Shown here one piece after another: positions 1-8,064 of a stretch of 64,000 bases of DNA. The translations under genes and the position numbers were made by a program. Every line of letters begins with the position of its first letter. Within the stretch, counting starts at the first letter, position 1. Source of the DNA: an uncultured Bacteroidales bacterium (GTDB taxonomy: Bacteria; Bacteroidota; Bacteroidia; Bacteroidales; Bacteroidaceae); assembly GCA_902775975.1 (NCBI GenBank), contig CACYOC010000003.1:1-64000 (forward strand). Reading direction: 5' to 3'. Under the pieces are notes generated by a model. That model was not told where the DNA came from and did no database searches. It was given only the letters and a program-made list of their open reading frames with translations.

Positions 1-441
1 AAGTTGTTTTTTATTTCAATACAGAGGCACGGATTCCACGGATTTCACGGATTTTTTATTTCAACACAGAGAGCACAGAGGCACAGAGTTCTTTCTATTG
101 AACTTTCAACTTGAACCTTGAAACCTGAAACTTGAAACCTGAAACTTGAAACTCTTTAAACTACAAGATGTAAAGACTCTTTACTTTGAGCCGTACTTTC
201 GCGGCCTGCTAAACGTAACTTCGGGGCCTGCTATACGTAACTTCGCCCTTGCCGAAAGCCCCTTTGGTTTTCAATACTGAGGCACGGATTCCACGGATTT
301 CACGGATTTTTATTTCAACACAGAGAGCACAGAGGCACAGAGTTCTTTAGATATTGAGAGATTGAGATAATGAGAAAATGAGAATATTTTTAATCTTTGT
401 GTCTTTGTGTCTTTGTGTTCAAAATTAAAAACATCACAACC
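1..441. repeat. Gene-free stretch made of low-complexity direct repeats
   Basis: No gene is visible before position 442. A block of about 80 bases at 14-95 recurs at 269-348, differing by one base and a two-base length change in a T run. Six seven-base units of the form CYTGAAM lie at 110-151. The 21-base block GGCCTGCTAWACGTAACTTC+G occurs twice at about 203-245. A block starting ATATTGAGAGATTG near 350-391 recurs at about 488-527, and both copies are followed by runs of TCTTTGTG or TCTCTGTG. I see no promoter or RNA gene that I would defend here. Confidence 0.85.
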
Positions 442-504
442 ATGAAAAAAGAAACCTGGAAAACCATCATTCAGATCATCGTCACCGAGATATTGAGAGA
501 TTGA
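442..504 (+). pseudogene. Truncated 'smalltalk'-type tiny protein
   Basis: A 20-codon reading frame begins MKKETWKTIIQIIVT and then runs straight into the ATATTGAGAGATTG repeat and stops. From memory, the Bacteroidales 'smalltalk' family (about 30-35 residues, unknown function) starts with this MKKxTWKxIIQxxVT pattern and continues with a hydrophobic segment ending near a cysteine. That second half is missing here and is replaced by repeat DNA. The family commonly sits beside the VirE/DUF3987 and peptidase genes that follow on the other strand, which fits. I read it as a gene broken by repeat insertion; family assignment is by recall and not searched. Confidence 0.55.
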
Positions 505-571
505 GATAATGAGAAAATGAGAATATTTATAATCTCTGTGTCTCTGTATCTCTGTGTTTTAATTAATTAAT

Positions 572-1024
572 TCAGTAAATCATGATCTGGCATCGCAGTC
601 GGTTGTCTCCGGTGGGACTGTAGCTGACGTGCAGCCAGTAGCCTCCGTTGCGGCTGCGGCTCAGGAAGAGCTCGTCGAAGCCTACGCCCTGCTTCTCGAA
701 GCGGTCGATGAAGAAGTTGGCGTACTGCACGGCGACGTATGCCGAGGGACAGCGAATGTCGGCGGCACAGCCCTTGAGGTGCCAGGAGGTCGGCGACCCT
801 CCGACGGCCTTGTTGACCATCGGTGCGCGGTAGGCGCTATTGATGATGATCTGGCATCCGAAGTGGTCGCGCAGCGGTTGCAGATACTGCTGCGCCAGCC
901 TCTTGAGGTTCTTCTGCACCTCTTCGGTGGGGTTGTTCGACAGTCCTTTGGTGGTCGCTGTGGTCGAACGGCACAGCTCGTCGTAGGTGAAGTTCGTTGC
1001 ACCTGAAATCATTCCGTGTTTCAT
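572..1024 (-). CDS. M15-family peptidase (D-Ala-D-Ala carboxypeptidase-like)
   Basis: A 150-residue protein that fits the peptidase M15A fold, zinc enzymes that cleave D-Ala-D-Ala or peptidoglycan cross-links, often from phages and mobile elements. Visible motifs are SAYR at residues 63-66, the zinc-ligand pair H82 and D89 in SWHLKGCAADI, and a third histidine in WLHVSY (H132). There is no signal peptide. The start overlaps the stop of the upstream DUF3987 gene by four bases (ATGA), so the two are translationally coupled. In Bacteroidales this cassette position often holds a cell-wall hydrolase of the M15 or amidase type. Its substrate and cellular role are inferred only from the family. Confidence 0.8.
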   Translation of the reverse strand: MKHGMISGATNFTYDELCRSTTATTKGLSNNPTEEVQKNLKRLAQQYLQPLRDHFGCQIIINSAYRAPMVNKAVGGSPTSWHLKGCAADIRCPSAYVAVQYANFFIDRFEKQGVGFDELFLSRSRNGGYWLHVSYSPTGDNRLRCQIMIY

Positions 1025-3495
1025 ACTTTGATGTCTGATAATAGTTTCTGATAATTACCCTTTTTCATTCTCTTCGTGTAGCCTGCCTGTACCCAGCGGG
1101 AGCAATGGGCTCTTGCTGCAGCATTTGCTACGCCCATCAGTCGCTCCACGTCTTCCACCGTGAACTCCTGCGGCAGCTGGCGGTAGGCATCGGCAAAGCG
1201 GCTGTTGCGGCGGCGGGGCACGAATTCACGCTTGGCGTTTTCCCACGACTCCTGCAGCATCTGCCCGAAGAACTTGTCCTGATAGTACAGCACGGCATCG
1301 TAGATGATGGTCGAGAGGCGCAGGTCGTCGTCGCTGACCTCCACGTCCTGCAGCGTCTTGCCCTCCTGTCCGCGCAGCCGAGCCACTATCTGCGGCACCA
1401 CAAACCATGTGGCATAGAATACGGCGCGCTTGCGCAGGTAGTCCATCACCGTGTCGTTGTTCGCCTCCGCCTCGGCAGCGGCAGCCTCGCAGAGCGAATA
1501 GACATGATCTACCAGCCGCTGGATGGGCAGCTCGCCCTGCTGTCGCTCGAAGAAGAATCCCCACTCCTTCAGCCGCTGCTGGCGGGCATACTTCTCGGAC
1601 GACGTGCCGCGGGCTATCATCTGGAAGTGCGGCGATGCCATGCGGAACACGGCGATGCGTGAGCACAGGCCGTCGTTGATGTTGCGCAGCGTCACCTTCT
1701 TCGCCAGCGAAATCTGCGTACCCGTCACCACCTGGTTGTAGTAGATGGGAATGAGCTGGTTCACCGAGTCGTTGTTGGCATAGTCCACACCCGACACCTC
1801 GTTGTGAAACGCCTTCAGCTCCAGGTCGTGCTTGCCTATCCACGAGCCGCCGCTCTGTGCCGTGATGCTCGAGTCCAGCTCCGAGTCGAAGGTGTATAGG
1901 TGCAGCGGCAGCACCTCGCCGCCTACCACCTCCTTGGCGTTCTTCGCACGGCGGTAGAAGATGGCGTTCGACGTGCGGCTGGGCAGGTAGCGTATGCACC
2001 CCTCGGGCTGCTTCAGCGCCTCGCCCTTCTGTGCCTTCGACGACGTCGAGCGAGCCTTCTGCTCCTTCTTGTAGCGCTCCTCGGCGTCACGTGCCGGCTG
2101 GTCGGCAGCCCTCATGGCAGCCATGATGCTCTCGTCCATCTCGGCGGCAAACGACTTTCCGCTGGCAGGGTCGCCGATGATATACACCTGCGGGTTCATG
2201 CGCTGCTGGCGACCGTCGAAGTGCGTGTACCACGTGCGCGTCATCAGCGTACAGAACATGGCTCCCGCAGCAAACAGCGCACCCACCTTGTTGGCGTCAT
2301 CTACTCCTTGTAGGGCTTCGGAATAGGGTTCTCCCACACAATCTCGAAGTCGGCTCCAGAACTGGCAGCCGGCGTCGCTAAACTCTTTGCCAGCCGCTCC
2401 CTGCCCGTCGGTGTCGTCTCCCCGATAACCAAGACTCTCAAGGACGGCTTGCAGCTTCTGACCGACAGCATATCCTCCCTTGAGCGCGCAAGCGTCGGCA
2501 ACGATGCGGTCAACCTCAGCTGCGGCCCCTTCCGCGTCCATATCCTGCACGAAACCTGCAGTCCGCACCACGTGTCGGAGTCTTTCGCTATTTCTCTCGA
2601 CGAGAGGCCTGAGCCGCGCAGCCATCTGCAGCAGATATTGGTGGCGCTTGCCCACAACTGGCGTTCCTTCTCTCTCAATGTATCGTGCGACGATGTCGCT
2701 GAGGGCGATGCCGGCATAAGACCCACCCCCGTCCCCTCCCTGAATGGAGGGGTGTTCTTGTGGCTTGCTGAGCTGTTGCTGCGGCGTCGGGGTTGCTTCC
2801 CTCCCTGTAGGGAGGGGTCGGAGGTGGGTCTCTCTGTACAGAGCGCCGAAGCGCTCGTCAAATTCTTTGTTGTCATAGTCAAAAATGTTTTCGTTAATAA
2901 ATAAAATGTCTTCTGCCTTCGGTACGAACGAGCCGCGCGAGGCATCCTTGCAGGCCTCGTCACACGTCACCCCCAGCGCCGAGGCCATGTAGTGCTGGTT
3001 GTCGCTGATGTTGCCGCGGTTCGGGTCAGCCTTGAACACGATGCGCAGTCCGTCGCCGCTGGGTGTCACATGCACCAGCAAGATGGGCGTGGGACACGTC
3101 TTCTCGTCGAACATGTGGTCAGGAATCTTCATAAACAATTTTACCGGCGTAAGCGGTTCCACCTCCCCTCCCCCCCGGGAGGGGTCGGGGGTGGGCTGGC
3201 TCACATGGTCAATATCCATCATCACCAGTCCGTTCAGCACCGCATGCTTCTGGCTGCGCCACGGAGCCTCCGCACTGGTACCCTTGCTGCCACGGTTCGG
3301 TGTGAACGTTGCCATGAAGCACACCAGCGGCAACGAGCGTTTCAGCTTGTCGTAACCCTTGCGGTCGCCCCGTGCCAGGCACTCGCGGGCACGGTCAATG
3401 GTGCCCACGGTGCTCTCAGCTTCAGTTACTTCGCGCCACGCTTCGCGAGTACACGGCACTGTTGCTTCAAAAAATCTTCGTTGTAGTACAAACAT
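1021..3495 (-). CDS. DUF3987/VirE-N-like ATPase-primase-type protein
   Basis: An 824-residue protein. The N-terminal part (about 1-210) resembles the BT4734/VirE N-terminal domain, with the stretches LPLVCFMATF and VMMDIDH and an acidic, primase-like core. The C-terminal half resembles DUF3987, with a Walker A motif GDPASGKS at about 440-447 and a following TFDSELDSS segment. Such proteins occur in accessory cassettes of Bacteroidales; a DNA-processing role is likely but unproven. Two GC-rich palindromic repeats are read through in frame: one gives QPTPDPSRGGG near residue 102-112, the other a proline/glycine-rich insert near 222-260. The N-terminus overlaps the upstream small gene by 70 bases in another frame, so a later start is possible. 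Confidence 0.75.
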   Translation of the reverse strand: MFVLQRRFFEATVPCTREAWREVTEAESTVGTIDRARECLARGDRKGYDKLKRSLPLVCFMATFTPNRGSKGTSAEAPWRSQKHAVLNGLVMMDIDHVSQPTPDPSRGGGEVEPLTPVKLFMKIPDHMFDEKTCPTPILLVHVTPSGDGLRIVFKADPNRGNISDNQHYMASALGVTCDEACKDASRGSFVPKAEDILFINENIFDYDNKEFDERFGALYRETHLRPLPTGREATPTPQQQLSKPQEHPSIQGGDGGGSYAGIALSDIVARYIEREGTPVVGKRHQYLLQMAARLRPLVERNSERLRHVVRTAGFVQDMDAEGAAAEVDRIVADACALKGGYAVGQKLQAVLESLGYRGDDTDGQGAAGKEFSDAGCQFWSRLRDCVGEPYSEALQGVDDANKVGALFAAGAMFCTLMTRTWYTHFDGRQQRMNPQVYIIGDPASGKSFAAEMDESIMAAMRAADQPARDAEERYKKEQKARSTSSKAQKGEALKQPEGCIRYLPSRTSNAIFYRRAKNAKEVVGGEVLPLHLYTFDSELDSSITAQSGGSWIGKHDLELKAFHNEVSGVDYANNDSVNQLIPIYYNQVVTGTQISLAKKVTLRNINDGLCSRIAVFRMASPHFQMIARGTSSEKYARQQRLKEWGFFFERQQGELPIQRLVDHVYSLCEAAAAEAEANNDTVMDYLRKRAVFYATWFVVPQIVARLRGQEGKTLQDVEVSDDDLRLSTIIYDAVLYYQDKFFGQMLQESWENAKREFVPRRRNSRFADAYRQLPQEFTVEDVERLMGVANAAARAHCSRWVQAGYTKRMKKGNYQKLLSDIKV
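2721..2829. repeat. Inverted pair of GC-rich palindromic repeats inside a coding region
   Basis: Two copies of the window's palindromic element face each other: ACCCACCCCC...GGAGGGG at 2721-2752 and TCCCTCCCTGTAGGGAGG...GGTGGGT at 2798-2829, with about 45 bases between them. The whole block stays open in the DUF3987 frame and encodes a Pro/Gly/Gln-rich linker. Confidence 0.85.
3162..3196. repeat. GC-rich palindromic repeat (PTPDPSRGGG-encoding)
   Basis: CTCCCCTCCCCCCCGGGAGG followed by GGTCGGGGGTGGGC. It forms a perfect short hairpin and is translated in frame on the minus strand as PTPDPSRGGG within the DUF3987 protein. It matches the copies at 53568, 54083 and 27965/28051. Confidence 0.85.
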
Positions 3496-3803
3496 TTGCT
3501 CTGCTGATTTAATAGTTCATAGAATTGTTTCATGAAGTCCGCATGCTCGCGCAGGTCTATCGACCATGCACACTCGATGCGCCCCTGAGCCTGATTCACG
3601 GTCAGGCGGAAGTCGTCGTTCTTCTCCAGCACCTTACCCGCAGGCACGGGTACGCGCTCGAAGCCTCCCAAATCCTTCGTAATCTCGCGAAAGTCCCTGT
3701 ACATCTCATACGCAGGGTCTTTCGTGTCCGCCGCCACTGCAATATGAGCCACGATGCTCTGCTGCTTTTCGCCGCTCGTGCGGTAACTACGGCTCTTGCG
3801 CAC
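3426..3803 (-). CDS. Unknown small protein upstream of the DUF3987 gene
   Basis: A 125-residue protein I do not recognise. It is basic at the N-terminus (RKSRSYR), has a central strand-rich part (ERVPVPAGKVLEKNDDFRLTV) and ends basic (KRGAK). It overlaps the N-terminus of the DUF3987 gene by 70 bases. Upstream on the same strand an ATG at 3900 opens MATNELKTSKV in a different frame. Joining that start to this frame would need one frameshift near 3866, because the frame used here meets a stop just before. The gene may therefore be longer and frameshifted, or may simply start at 3803 or at a non-ATG codon. Its role in the cassette is unknown. Confidence 0.5.
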   Translation of the reverse strand: MRKSRSYRTSGEKQQSIVAHIAVAADTKDPAYEMYRDFREITKDLGGFERVPVPAGKVLEKNDDFRLTVNQAQGRIECAWSIDLREHADFMKQFYELLNQQSKCLYYNEDFLKQQCRVLAKRGAK

Positions 3804-4056
3804 CGTTTTGATGTCCTCCTGCTTCGATGCCCCCTGTACGGATGCTGGCTGAGCCGCGCAACCGTCTTACCTTACTGGTTTTCAATTCGTTAGTTGCCAT
3901 ATTACTACTGTTTAATGTTAATTCCGATTGTGACATTGTGACATTGTGACTTGTGACATTAAGCGGTTTTTTATATTCCGAGAATTCCAGAAAACCATTA
4001 AATATATAATATATTATAATATATTATTATATTTACCATTTAATTTTTCGCTTATT

Positions 4057-4105
4057 GTCACATGTCACATGTCACATGTCACTTGAAACTTGAAACTTGA
4101 AACTT
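4057..4105. repeat. Seven in-phase heptanucleotide repeats
   Basis: GTCACAT x3, GTCACTT, then GAAACTT x3 in one unbroken seven-base phase. A related octamer run of GTGACATT lies just upstream (about 3930-3962). Between them is an AT-rich run of ATATAT. No gene lies in 3901-4113. Confidence 0.95.
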
Positions 4106-4113
4106 TGCTTACT

Positions 4114-4410
4114 TTACTCCCAACGTGCTATGTTAGTGATAGTTACACGATTCTCATAGCGGTCTTCGCCCTGTTGCGTCTGCCACTTTCTGGCATCCAC
4201 CACCAGATGCACGTTCACCGTCATGCCCACTTCGAGTTTCAGTCCCAGCGCCGCCTTGGCATAGTTGCCCGTCGTCTCGGCGAAAAACGTGTTGATGCCA
4301 TCCGTGAGCAAGAAGCCCTGGCTGGTGAATACGGCAGGCTGTCCCTGCTGGTTGGTGTACTGCCGGTCAACGATCGGAAAAATCTGTTTGATAATTGCTA
4401 ATTGTTGCAT
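4114..4410 (-). CDS. Unknown 98-residue protein, first gene of the accessory cassette
   Basis: No family is recognised. The protein is mostly beta-like, with alternating hydrophobic residues: FTSQGFLLT, then MTVNVHLVVDARKW, then ENRVTITNI. That pattern would suit an OB-fold or single-strand DNA-binding type domain, but this is only an impression. It lies about 140 bases downstream of a minus-strand promoter (TAATTTTG box at 4552-4559) and leads the group that continues, after the repeat block 3901-4113, into the unknown small gene, the DUF3987 gene and the peptidase. The spacing of 300 bases to the next gene makes co-transcription uncertain. Confidence 0.65.
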   Translation of the reverse strand: MQQLAIIKQIFPIVDRQYTNQQGQPAVFTSQGFLLTDGINTFFAETTGNYAKAALGLKLEVGMTVNVHLVVDARKWQTQQGEDRYENRVTITNIARWE

Positions 4411-4559
4411 AATAGTTTAATAATTAAAAATGATTTACCTCGCAGTCGGGAGGGGCCCTTCTCCCCTGTTTGGTACTGCAAGGACAGTGCAAACCGAATG
4501 CAGAGAGCTTGCTCTTTGCTGAGGTGCAGCCTGTTCTCGCAATGTCAAGTGCAAAATTA
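4411..4559 (-). promoter_or_regulatory. Promoter and long leader of the accessory cassette
   Basis: The box TAATTTTG (minus strand, 4552-4559) fits the Bacteroidetes -7 consensus TAnnTTTG. The roughly 135-base leader that follows contains a short hairpin (AGAG-CAA-GCTCT, near 4500-4515) and the string CGGTTTGCACTGTCC. From memory, closely similar leader sequences are found repeatedly in Bacteroidales in front of this type of cassette. Whether it folds into a functional RNA is not shown. Confidence 0.5.
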
Positions 4560-4571
4560 GGCACAAAAAAA

Positions 4572-4598
4572 GAGTGCATGAAATTTCGTCATGCACTC
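4572..4598 (-). terminator. Rho-independent terminator of the 4670-5233 gene
   Basis: A perfect nine-base stem GAGTGCATG / CATGCACTC with a nine-base loop, followed on the minus strand by seven T. Just upstream on that strand, ATTCCTTAGTTTTCTTA occurs twice in tandem (about 4608-4648). Confidence 0.85.
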
Positions 4599-4669
4599 GT
4601 AATACGATTCCTTAGTTTTCTTACACTATTCCTTAGTTTTCTTATAGCAAATCTTACACTATCTTACAT

Positions 4670-5233
4670 CTATGCTGTCCTTTTAAGGTTAAGCGTATCG
4701 TCCAACTGCGACATAATCTCATCCCTTAAAATGATAACTCTATCTGATACGCCCATACTTTCCCATTTAGTAATATGGTATTTCATCCAATTATTACGAT
4801 ATATAGCACTATAAATAGTTCCTGGATTTATTTTTATTCCCCCATTTATCAACATTCGTTCAAAACTGGCTATATTTTCTCCTTGCGAATAAGCATCCCT
4901 GCATACACAAAATGCTATGCCGTAAGCTGTCTTTCCCCAGATATAGCCTTTCTTCTTACATTCTGCAAGCACGTTAAGAATCTGATTAGAAGACACCTTG
5001 CTTTCGCTTTTCGCATTTTTCCCTAAAGTCTGACATTCCATTCCATCTTCCTTCTTCATCCACACATGAGCACTTTCCGTTTTCTCTACGTGTTGGCCTA
5101 CTGGCGAAAGGAAGAAATTCAGCGTTAGGTTTCCGTTTTTCTGCATCGCTTTTTCGATGATAGATTCAATGCCGAGCAGTTTGGCATTGAATCCTTCCTG
5201 TTGTCCAGGAAAATCCATTTCATTTGTTTCCAT
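4670..5233 (-). CDS. Unknown 187-residue protein
   Basis: A soluble protein with no signal peptide and no family I can name. The N-terminal half is polar (METNEMDFPGQQEGF). The C-terminal half has a mixed, conserved-looking core with KKKGYIWGKTAYGIAFCVCRDAY and TIYSAIYRNNWMKYHITKWE. It has its own promoter (TACATTTG at 5272-5279 on the minus strand) and a strong terminator at 4572-4598, so it is a single-gene unit. It lies between the accessory cassette and the WYL/restriction island; base composition is as AT-rich as the island. A DNA-binding or phage-related role is possible but nothing in the sequence decides it. Confidence 0.6.
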   Translation of the reverse strand: METNEMDFPGQQEGFNAKLLGIESIIEKAMQKNGNLTLNFFLSPVGQHVEKTESAHVWMKKEDGMECQTLGKNAKSESKVSSNQILNVLAECKKKGYIWGKTAYGIAFCVCRDAYSQGENIASFERMLINGGIKINPGTIYSAIYRNNWMKYHITKWESMGVSDRVIILRDEIMSQLDDTLNLKRTA

Positions 5234-5303
5234 CGTTAATTTTTAAATTGTTAGTAAAAATAATTCGGATGCAAATGTACAATGGGTGGTGTTGCAAAAA
5301 TCA

Positions 5304-6224
5304 TCACACCTCGGAAAAATCTTTACTATCTTCATAAAGTTTAACACTTTCAGCATGTTTTGCCCAAATCTTCGCCACGACGGATGCAGGTTCCAGCACT
5401 TTTATCCTGCTGCCTCGCTCCATCAGTTTTCCGATGAAATCCCATGATGGACGAAGCCTCAGACTAAAATCAGACCATCCATCACCTATCTTCACTTCTT
5501 TTAGACTTCTGTGTAAAGGCAAGTCGCGCAGCACATTTACTTCAAATCCGTATGCTCTTATCAGAATGTCCTCCGCTTCAAGCGTTTCATCCCTCATCAC
5601 GCCATAGCAGTCTTTCAGGTAGTCATCTACCGTTAGCGTTGTGTCCATCAGAAATTCCAAATGCGTATCTTTGACTTTCTGAATTCTATCCAATGCCAGT
5701 GTAATAATAGGTCTTATGTCTGAAGGGCCGATGACGTACCACCGCTGATGATACAGTTTAAGGAAATAGGGCTGCACTATATAGGTCGTGGCATTTTCTG
5801 CGCCGTATGCCTGATAGGTAATCTGCAGTTCGTGCGTTTTCCTCATAGCCTGAATGATGTCCTTTAGAAAACGCTCTGACGAAGGAATATTCTCCACGCC
5901 TATTCTCCCCTTGATATCAGCGCAATTGCCAATAGCGTAATTTACCGCCATTGTCGAAAGCATCCAGTTCTCGATACTTCCTTTGCGAAAGATGTTAGGA
6001 TTGCTGATAGAATATCCCTCGTTAGGGTTATAGTCAATAAATAAGGAGAAAGCCTCCTCGATTTCCCTCTTGTATCGGTAGAACTTATAACGGTCTAATT
6101 CATTGCCATCGTCAATTTTGTCTTCCTTCCAAAGGTGGTTGATTTCTTTCAGCGTTATCGGACCATAGTCCCGTAATGTCGTTATCAGCCAAATATAAGC
6201 CTTCAGCATCAGGTTATGTTTCAT
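5304..6224 (-). CDS. WYL-domain transcriptional regulator
   Basis: A 306-residue protein. Residues 1-75 form a winged-helix-like N-terminus (TLRDYGPITLKEINHLW), the middle (about 120-200) matches the WYL domain with strands ITYQAYG, VQPYFLKLYHQRWYVIG and LALDRIQ, and the C-terminal part resembles the WCX extension (FEVNVLRDLPLHRS...WDFIGKLMERGSRIKVLEPA). WYL proteins bind nucleic acid or nucleotide ligands and often regulate phage-defence genes. This gene lies downstream of a restriction-modification operon on the same strand, has its own promoter (6437-6444) and carries an unusual structured leader of about 200 bases. The truncated gene at 10220-10573 is a paralogue of its first 115 residues. 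Confidence 0.85.
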   Translation of the reverse strand: MKHNLMLKAYIWLITTLRDYGPITLKEINHLWKEDKIDDGNELDRYKFYRYKREIEEAFSLFIDYNPNEGYSISNPNIFRKGSIENWMLSTMAVNYAIGNCADIKGRIGVENIPSSERFLKDIIQAMRKTHELQITYQAYGAENATTYIVQPYFLKLYHQRWYVIGPSDIRPIITLALDRIQKVKDTHLEFLMDTTLTVDDYLKDCYGVMRDETLEAEDILIRAYGFEVNVLRDLPLHRSLKEVKIGDGWSDFSLRLRPSWDFIGKLMERGSRIKVLEPASVVAKIWAKHAESVKLYEDSKDFSEV

Positions 6225-6277
6225 CTTTCAGTTCGTTTTGTACAATAGAAAAACGTGGTGCATCAATGATACAAATT

Positions 6278-6391
6278 ACTCCTCAGGGACACCACTCCCT
6301 ATCGGTCGCTTATACCACCAATGCCCACGCCTATACGGTGTGAGCTGGTAGCCATCGCTAACCGATATTCATTTGTGGTGTTTTGAGGAGT
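6278..6391 (-). ncRNA. Highly structured 5' leader (or independent RNA) upstream of the WYL gene
   Basis: This 114-base block folds almost completely on itself. Outer arms ACTCCTCA (6278-6285) and TGAGGAGT (6384-6391) pair over eight bases. Next come ACACCAC (6289-6295) with GTGGTGT (6375-6381), ATCGGT (6301-6306) with ACCGAT (6361-6366), TACCA (6313-6317) with TGGTA (6346-6350), and a terminal hairpin closed by GCTCAC-CC / GGCGTGGGC. A minus-strand promoter box (TACCTTTG, 6437-6444) would place it in the WYL mRNA leader, about 55 bases before the start codon. The stepwise inner pairing argues for selected RNA structure; a miniature inverted-repeat element remains the alternative. I know no named RNA family with this layout. 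Confidence 0.6.
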
Positions 6392-6436
6392 ATCGAAAGC
6401 CTTTGGCTCTATTTCCGCAAATTTTATTTTATGGTG

Positions 6437-6444
6437 CAAAGGTA
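6437..6444 (-). promoter_or_regulatory. Bacteroidetes -7 promoter box for the WYL transcript
   Basis: TACCTTTG on the minus strand matches TAnnTTTG. No good TTTG is found at the expected upstream spacing, so the promoter may be weak or activator-dependent. It lies 213 bases before the WYL start. Confidence 0.55.
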
Positions 6445-6540
6445 CAATATTTCATGCACAATGCACTATGATTTCTTCTTTTTTCTGAATTTAAACTTAA
6501 ACAAGTGGGATTTGCACTACGCAATCAACTGTACATTTTT

Positions 6541-8064
6541 TCAAGCAAACATATTACGTTGCTTGGGGCGGATCAAAGATGGCTTATCTTTAACCGCATC
6601 ATCCTTTTCGCCTTTTTCGTCAAAAACGCCAGTTCCCACTACAGCATTTGCCAGTATCCTGATAACCGGTACGGCTACACTATTACCTATCAGTTTCATC
6701 CATCTTGGACGGGTTGGAGGCAGGAGGTAATCATCTGGAAATCCCTGAATGCGACAGGCTTCCGACTTGGTTATCCTACGATAATTCATTGGACGAAAAA
6801 TACGCTCCATAAATTCTCTACGGAAATCATCTATCGTTTCTGCATCAATAGGCTCAGTCGCAACAAAGTCGTTTGTATCGCTGGCTACAAGCGTAGGATA
6901 AATTTTAGATGATGGCAAGAATATTCTGTTGATGCCTGCAAGCCCAGTGCTAATCTTCGTGTTTTTAAAGTCATAGCGTGTCTCGACACACCGTATTGCT
7001 CCGAGTTGTGACAACCTTTCCAGAACCTCATGAACATCAATCTTTCGTTTCTTGACTTCTCGATGAACTTTGAGATTATCAACATTCAGAAGATTTTCTT
7101 TACTAAGTGAAAGTATGAACAGTTCGTCGGGATCGTTTACCAAGTCCACATGTTCTATCTCAAAGAGGTATTTTACAGGTTTCAGAATACGCTTCCAGAC
7201 AAGCGTTTCCAATTCCTCATGCCTGATGGTTGCATCGAGCGCTTGGAAATGCTGAAGAGACAATGGATTGCCATCAAGAGCACCGTAATCACTTTTGCGG
7301 CGATTGCGAAGCAGGAGATAACAGATGTGCTTTTCTCTGTCCGTTGTATCAATTATATCCCAAGAGTGAATCGTTGTTGGCCCGTTACGCAAATCGTTGA
7401 AAAGAAAGTAGTCGTTAAATCCCTTTTCGTTGCAAGATAAGCTCCAGCGAGGACGAACGTCCAGTCCATCTTCGCTCACCATCGTTATCTCACTGTCAAG
7501 TACATCATTCAAACGCACTTCGCCTGGGAATGGTTTTGGAAGTTGTAAACGCTTGAGATACTTTTCTTCCTTAAAACCAATGATATAGATACGTACCCGC
7601 GTTTGTGGAACACCATAGTCGTAGGCGTTCAGGACAAACTTCTGAGCATGATAGCCTGCCTGTTCAATACGAGCAAGAATATACTCTAAGGCATTTTTGT
7701 TGCGAGGGTCAGATAAACCCTTAACATTCTCGAATATGAAAGCCTTCGGACGTACCCTGTTTAAAAGATACAATGTGTCGTTCCACAATTGTCCTCTATC
7801 ATCATCAAATCCCAGATTCTTTCCTGCAATCGACCAACTCTGGCAAGGTACGCCAGCAGTCATGAAATCATGACGAGGAAGGTCTTTTATCTTTGTAATA
7901 TCTCCATAATTGACATCTTCCGTTTCATTAAAGTTGGCACAATAAGTCTTTATGGCATCAGGAGCAATTTCGCTGAAGCCCAAGCAGTGACCGCCTACAC
8001 TTTCCAAAGCAAGACGGAAGCCACCGATTCCGGCAAATAGATCAATAAAACTGAAGTCTGCCAT
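6541..8064 (-). CDS. DNA (cytosine-5) methyltransferase of a type II restriction-modification system
   Basis: A 507-residue C5 methyltransferase. Motif I FAGIGG lies at 10-15, the catalytic PCQSWS at 73-78 (Cys74), ENVKG at 112-116, QTRVRIYIIGF at about 154-164, and the C-terminal motifs SEACRIQGFPDDY and GNSVAVPV near 440-475. The variable region between about 165 and 420 is long and would hold the target-recognition domain. It would methylate the site cut by the neighbouring nucleases and so protect host DNA. Its start codon directly abuts the stop of the TdeIII-like gene (no gap), and the three genes form one operon driven from 9743-9774. The target sequence cannot be read from the protein. 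Confidence 0.93.
   Translation of the reverse strand: MADFSFIDLFAGIGGFRLALESVGGHCLGFSEIAPDAIKTYCANFNETEDVNYGDITKIKDLPRHDFMTAGVPCQSWSIAGKNLGFDDDRGQLWNDTLYLLNRVRPKAFIFENVKGLSDPRNKNALEYILARIEQAGYHAQKFVLNAYDYGVPQTRVRIYIIGFKEEKYLKRLQLPKPFPGEVRLNDVLDSEITMVSEDGLDVRPRWSLSCNEKGFNDYFLFNDLRNGPTTIHSWDIIDTTDREKHICYLLLRNRRKSDYGALDGNPLSLQHFQALDATIRHEELETLVWKRILKPVKYLFEIEHVDLVNDPDELFILSLSKENLLNVDNLKVHREVKKRKIDVHEVLERLSQLGAIRCVETRYDFKNTKISTGLAGINRIFLPSSKIYPTLVASDTNDFVATEPIDAETIDDFRREFMERIFRPMNYRRITKSEACRIQGFPDDYLLPPTRPRWMKLIGNSVAVPVIRILANAVVGTGVFDEKGEKDDAVKDKPSLIRPKQRNMFA

Noticed and set aside
110-151. Possible CRISPR array
   Set aside because: The repeats are contiguous seven-base units without spacers. 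No cas genes are present; the same holds for the other tandem repeats.
1021-4410. Complete integrated prophage or insertion sequence
   Set aside because: There is no integrase, transposase, capsid gene or clear attachment site, so only an accessory cassette can be claimed.
5304-6224. WYL gene as part of the restriction operon transcript
   Set aside because: There is a 316-base gap with its own promoter box and structured leader, so separate transcription is more likely.
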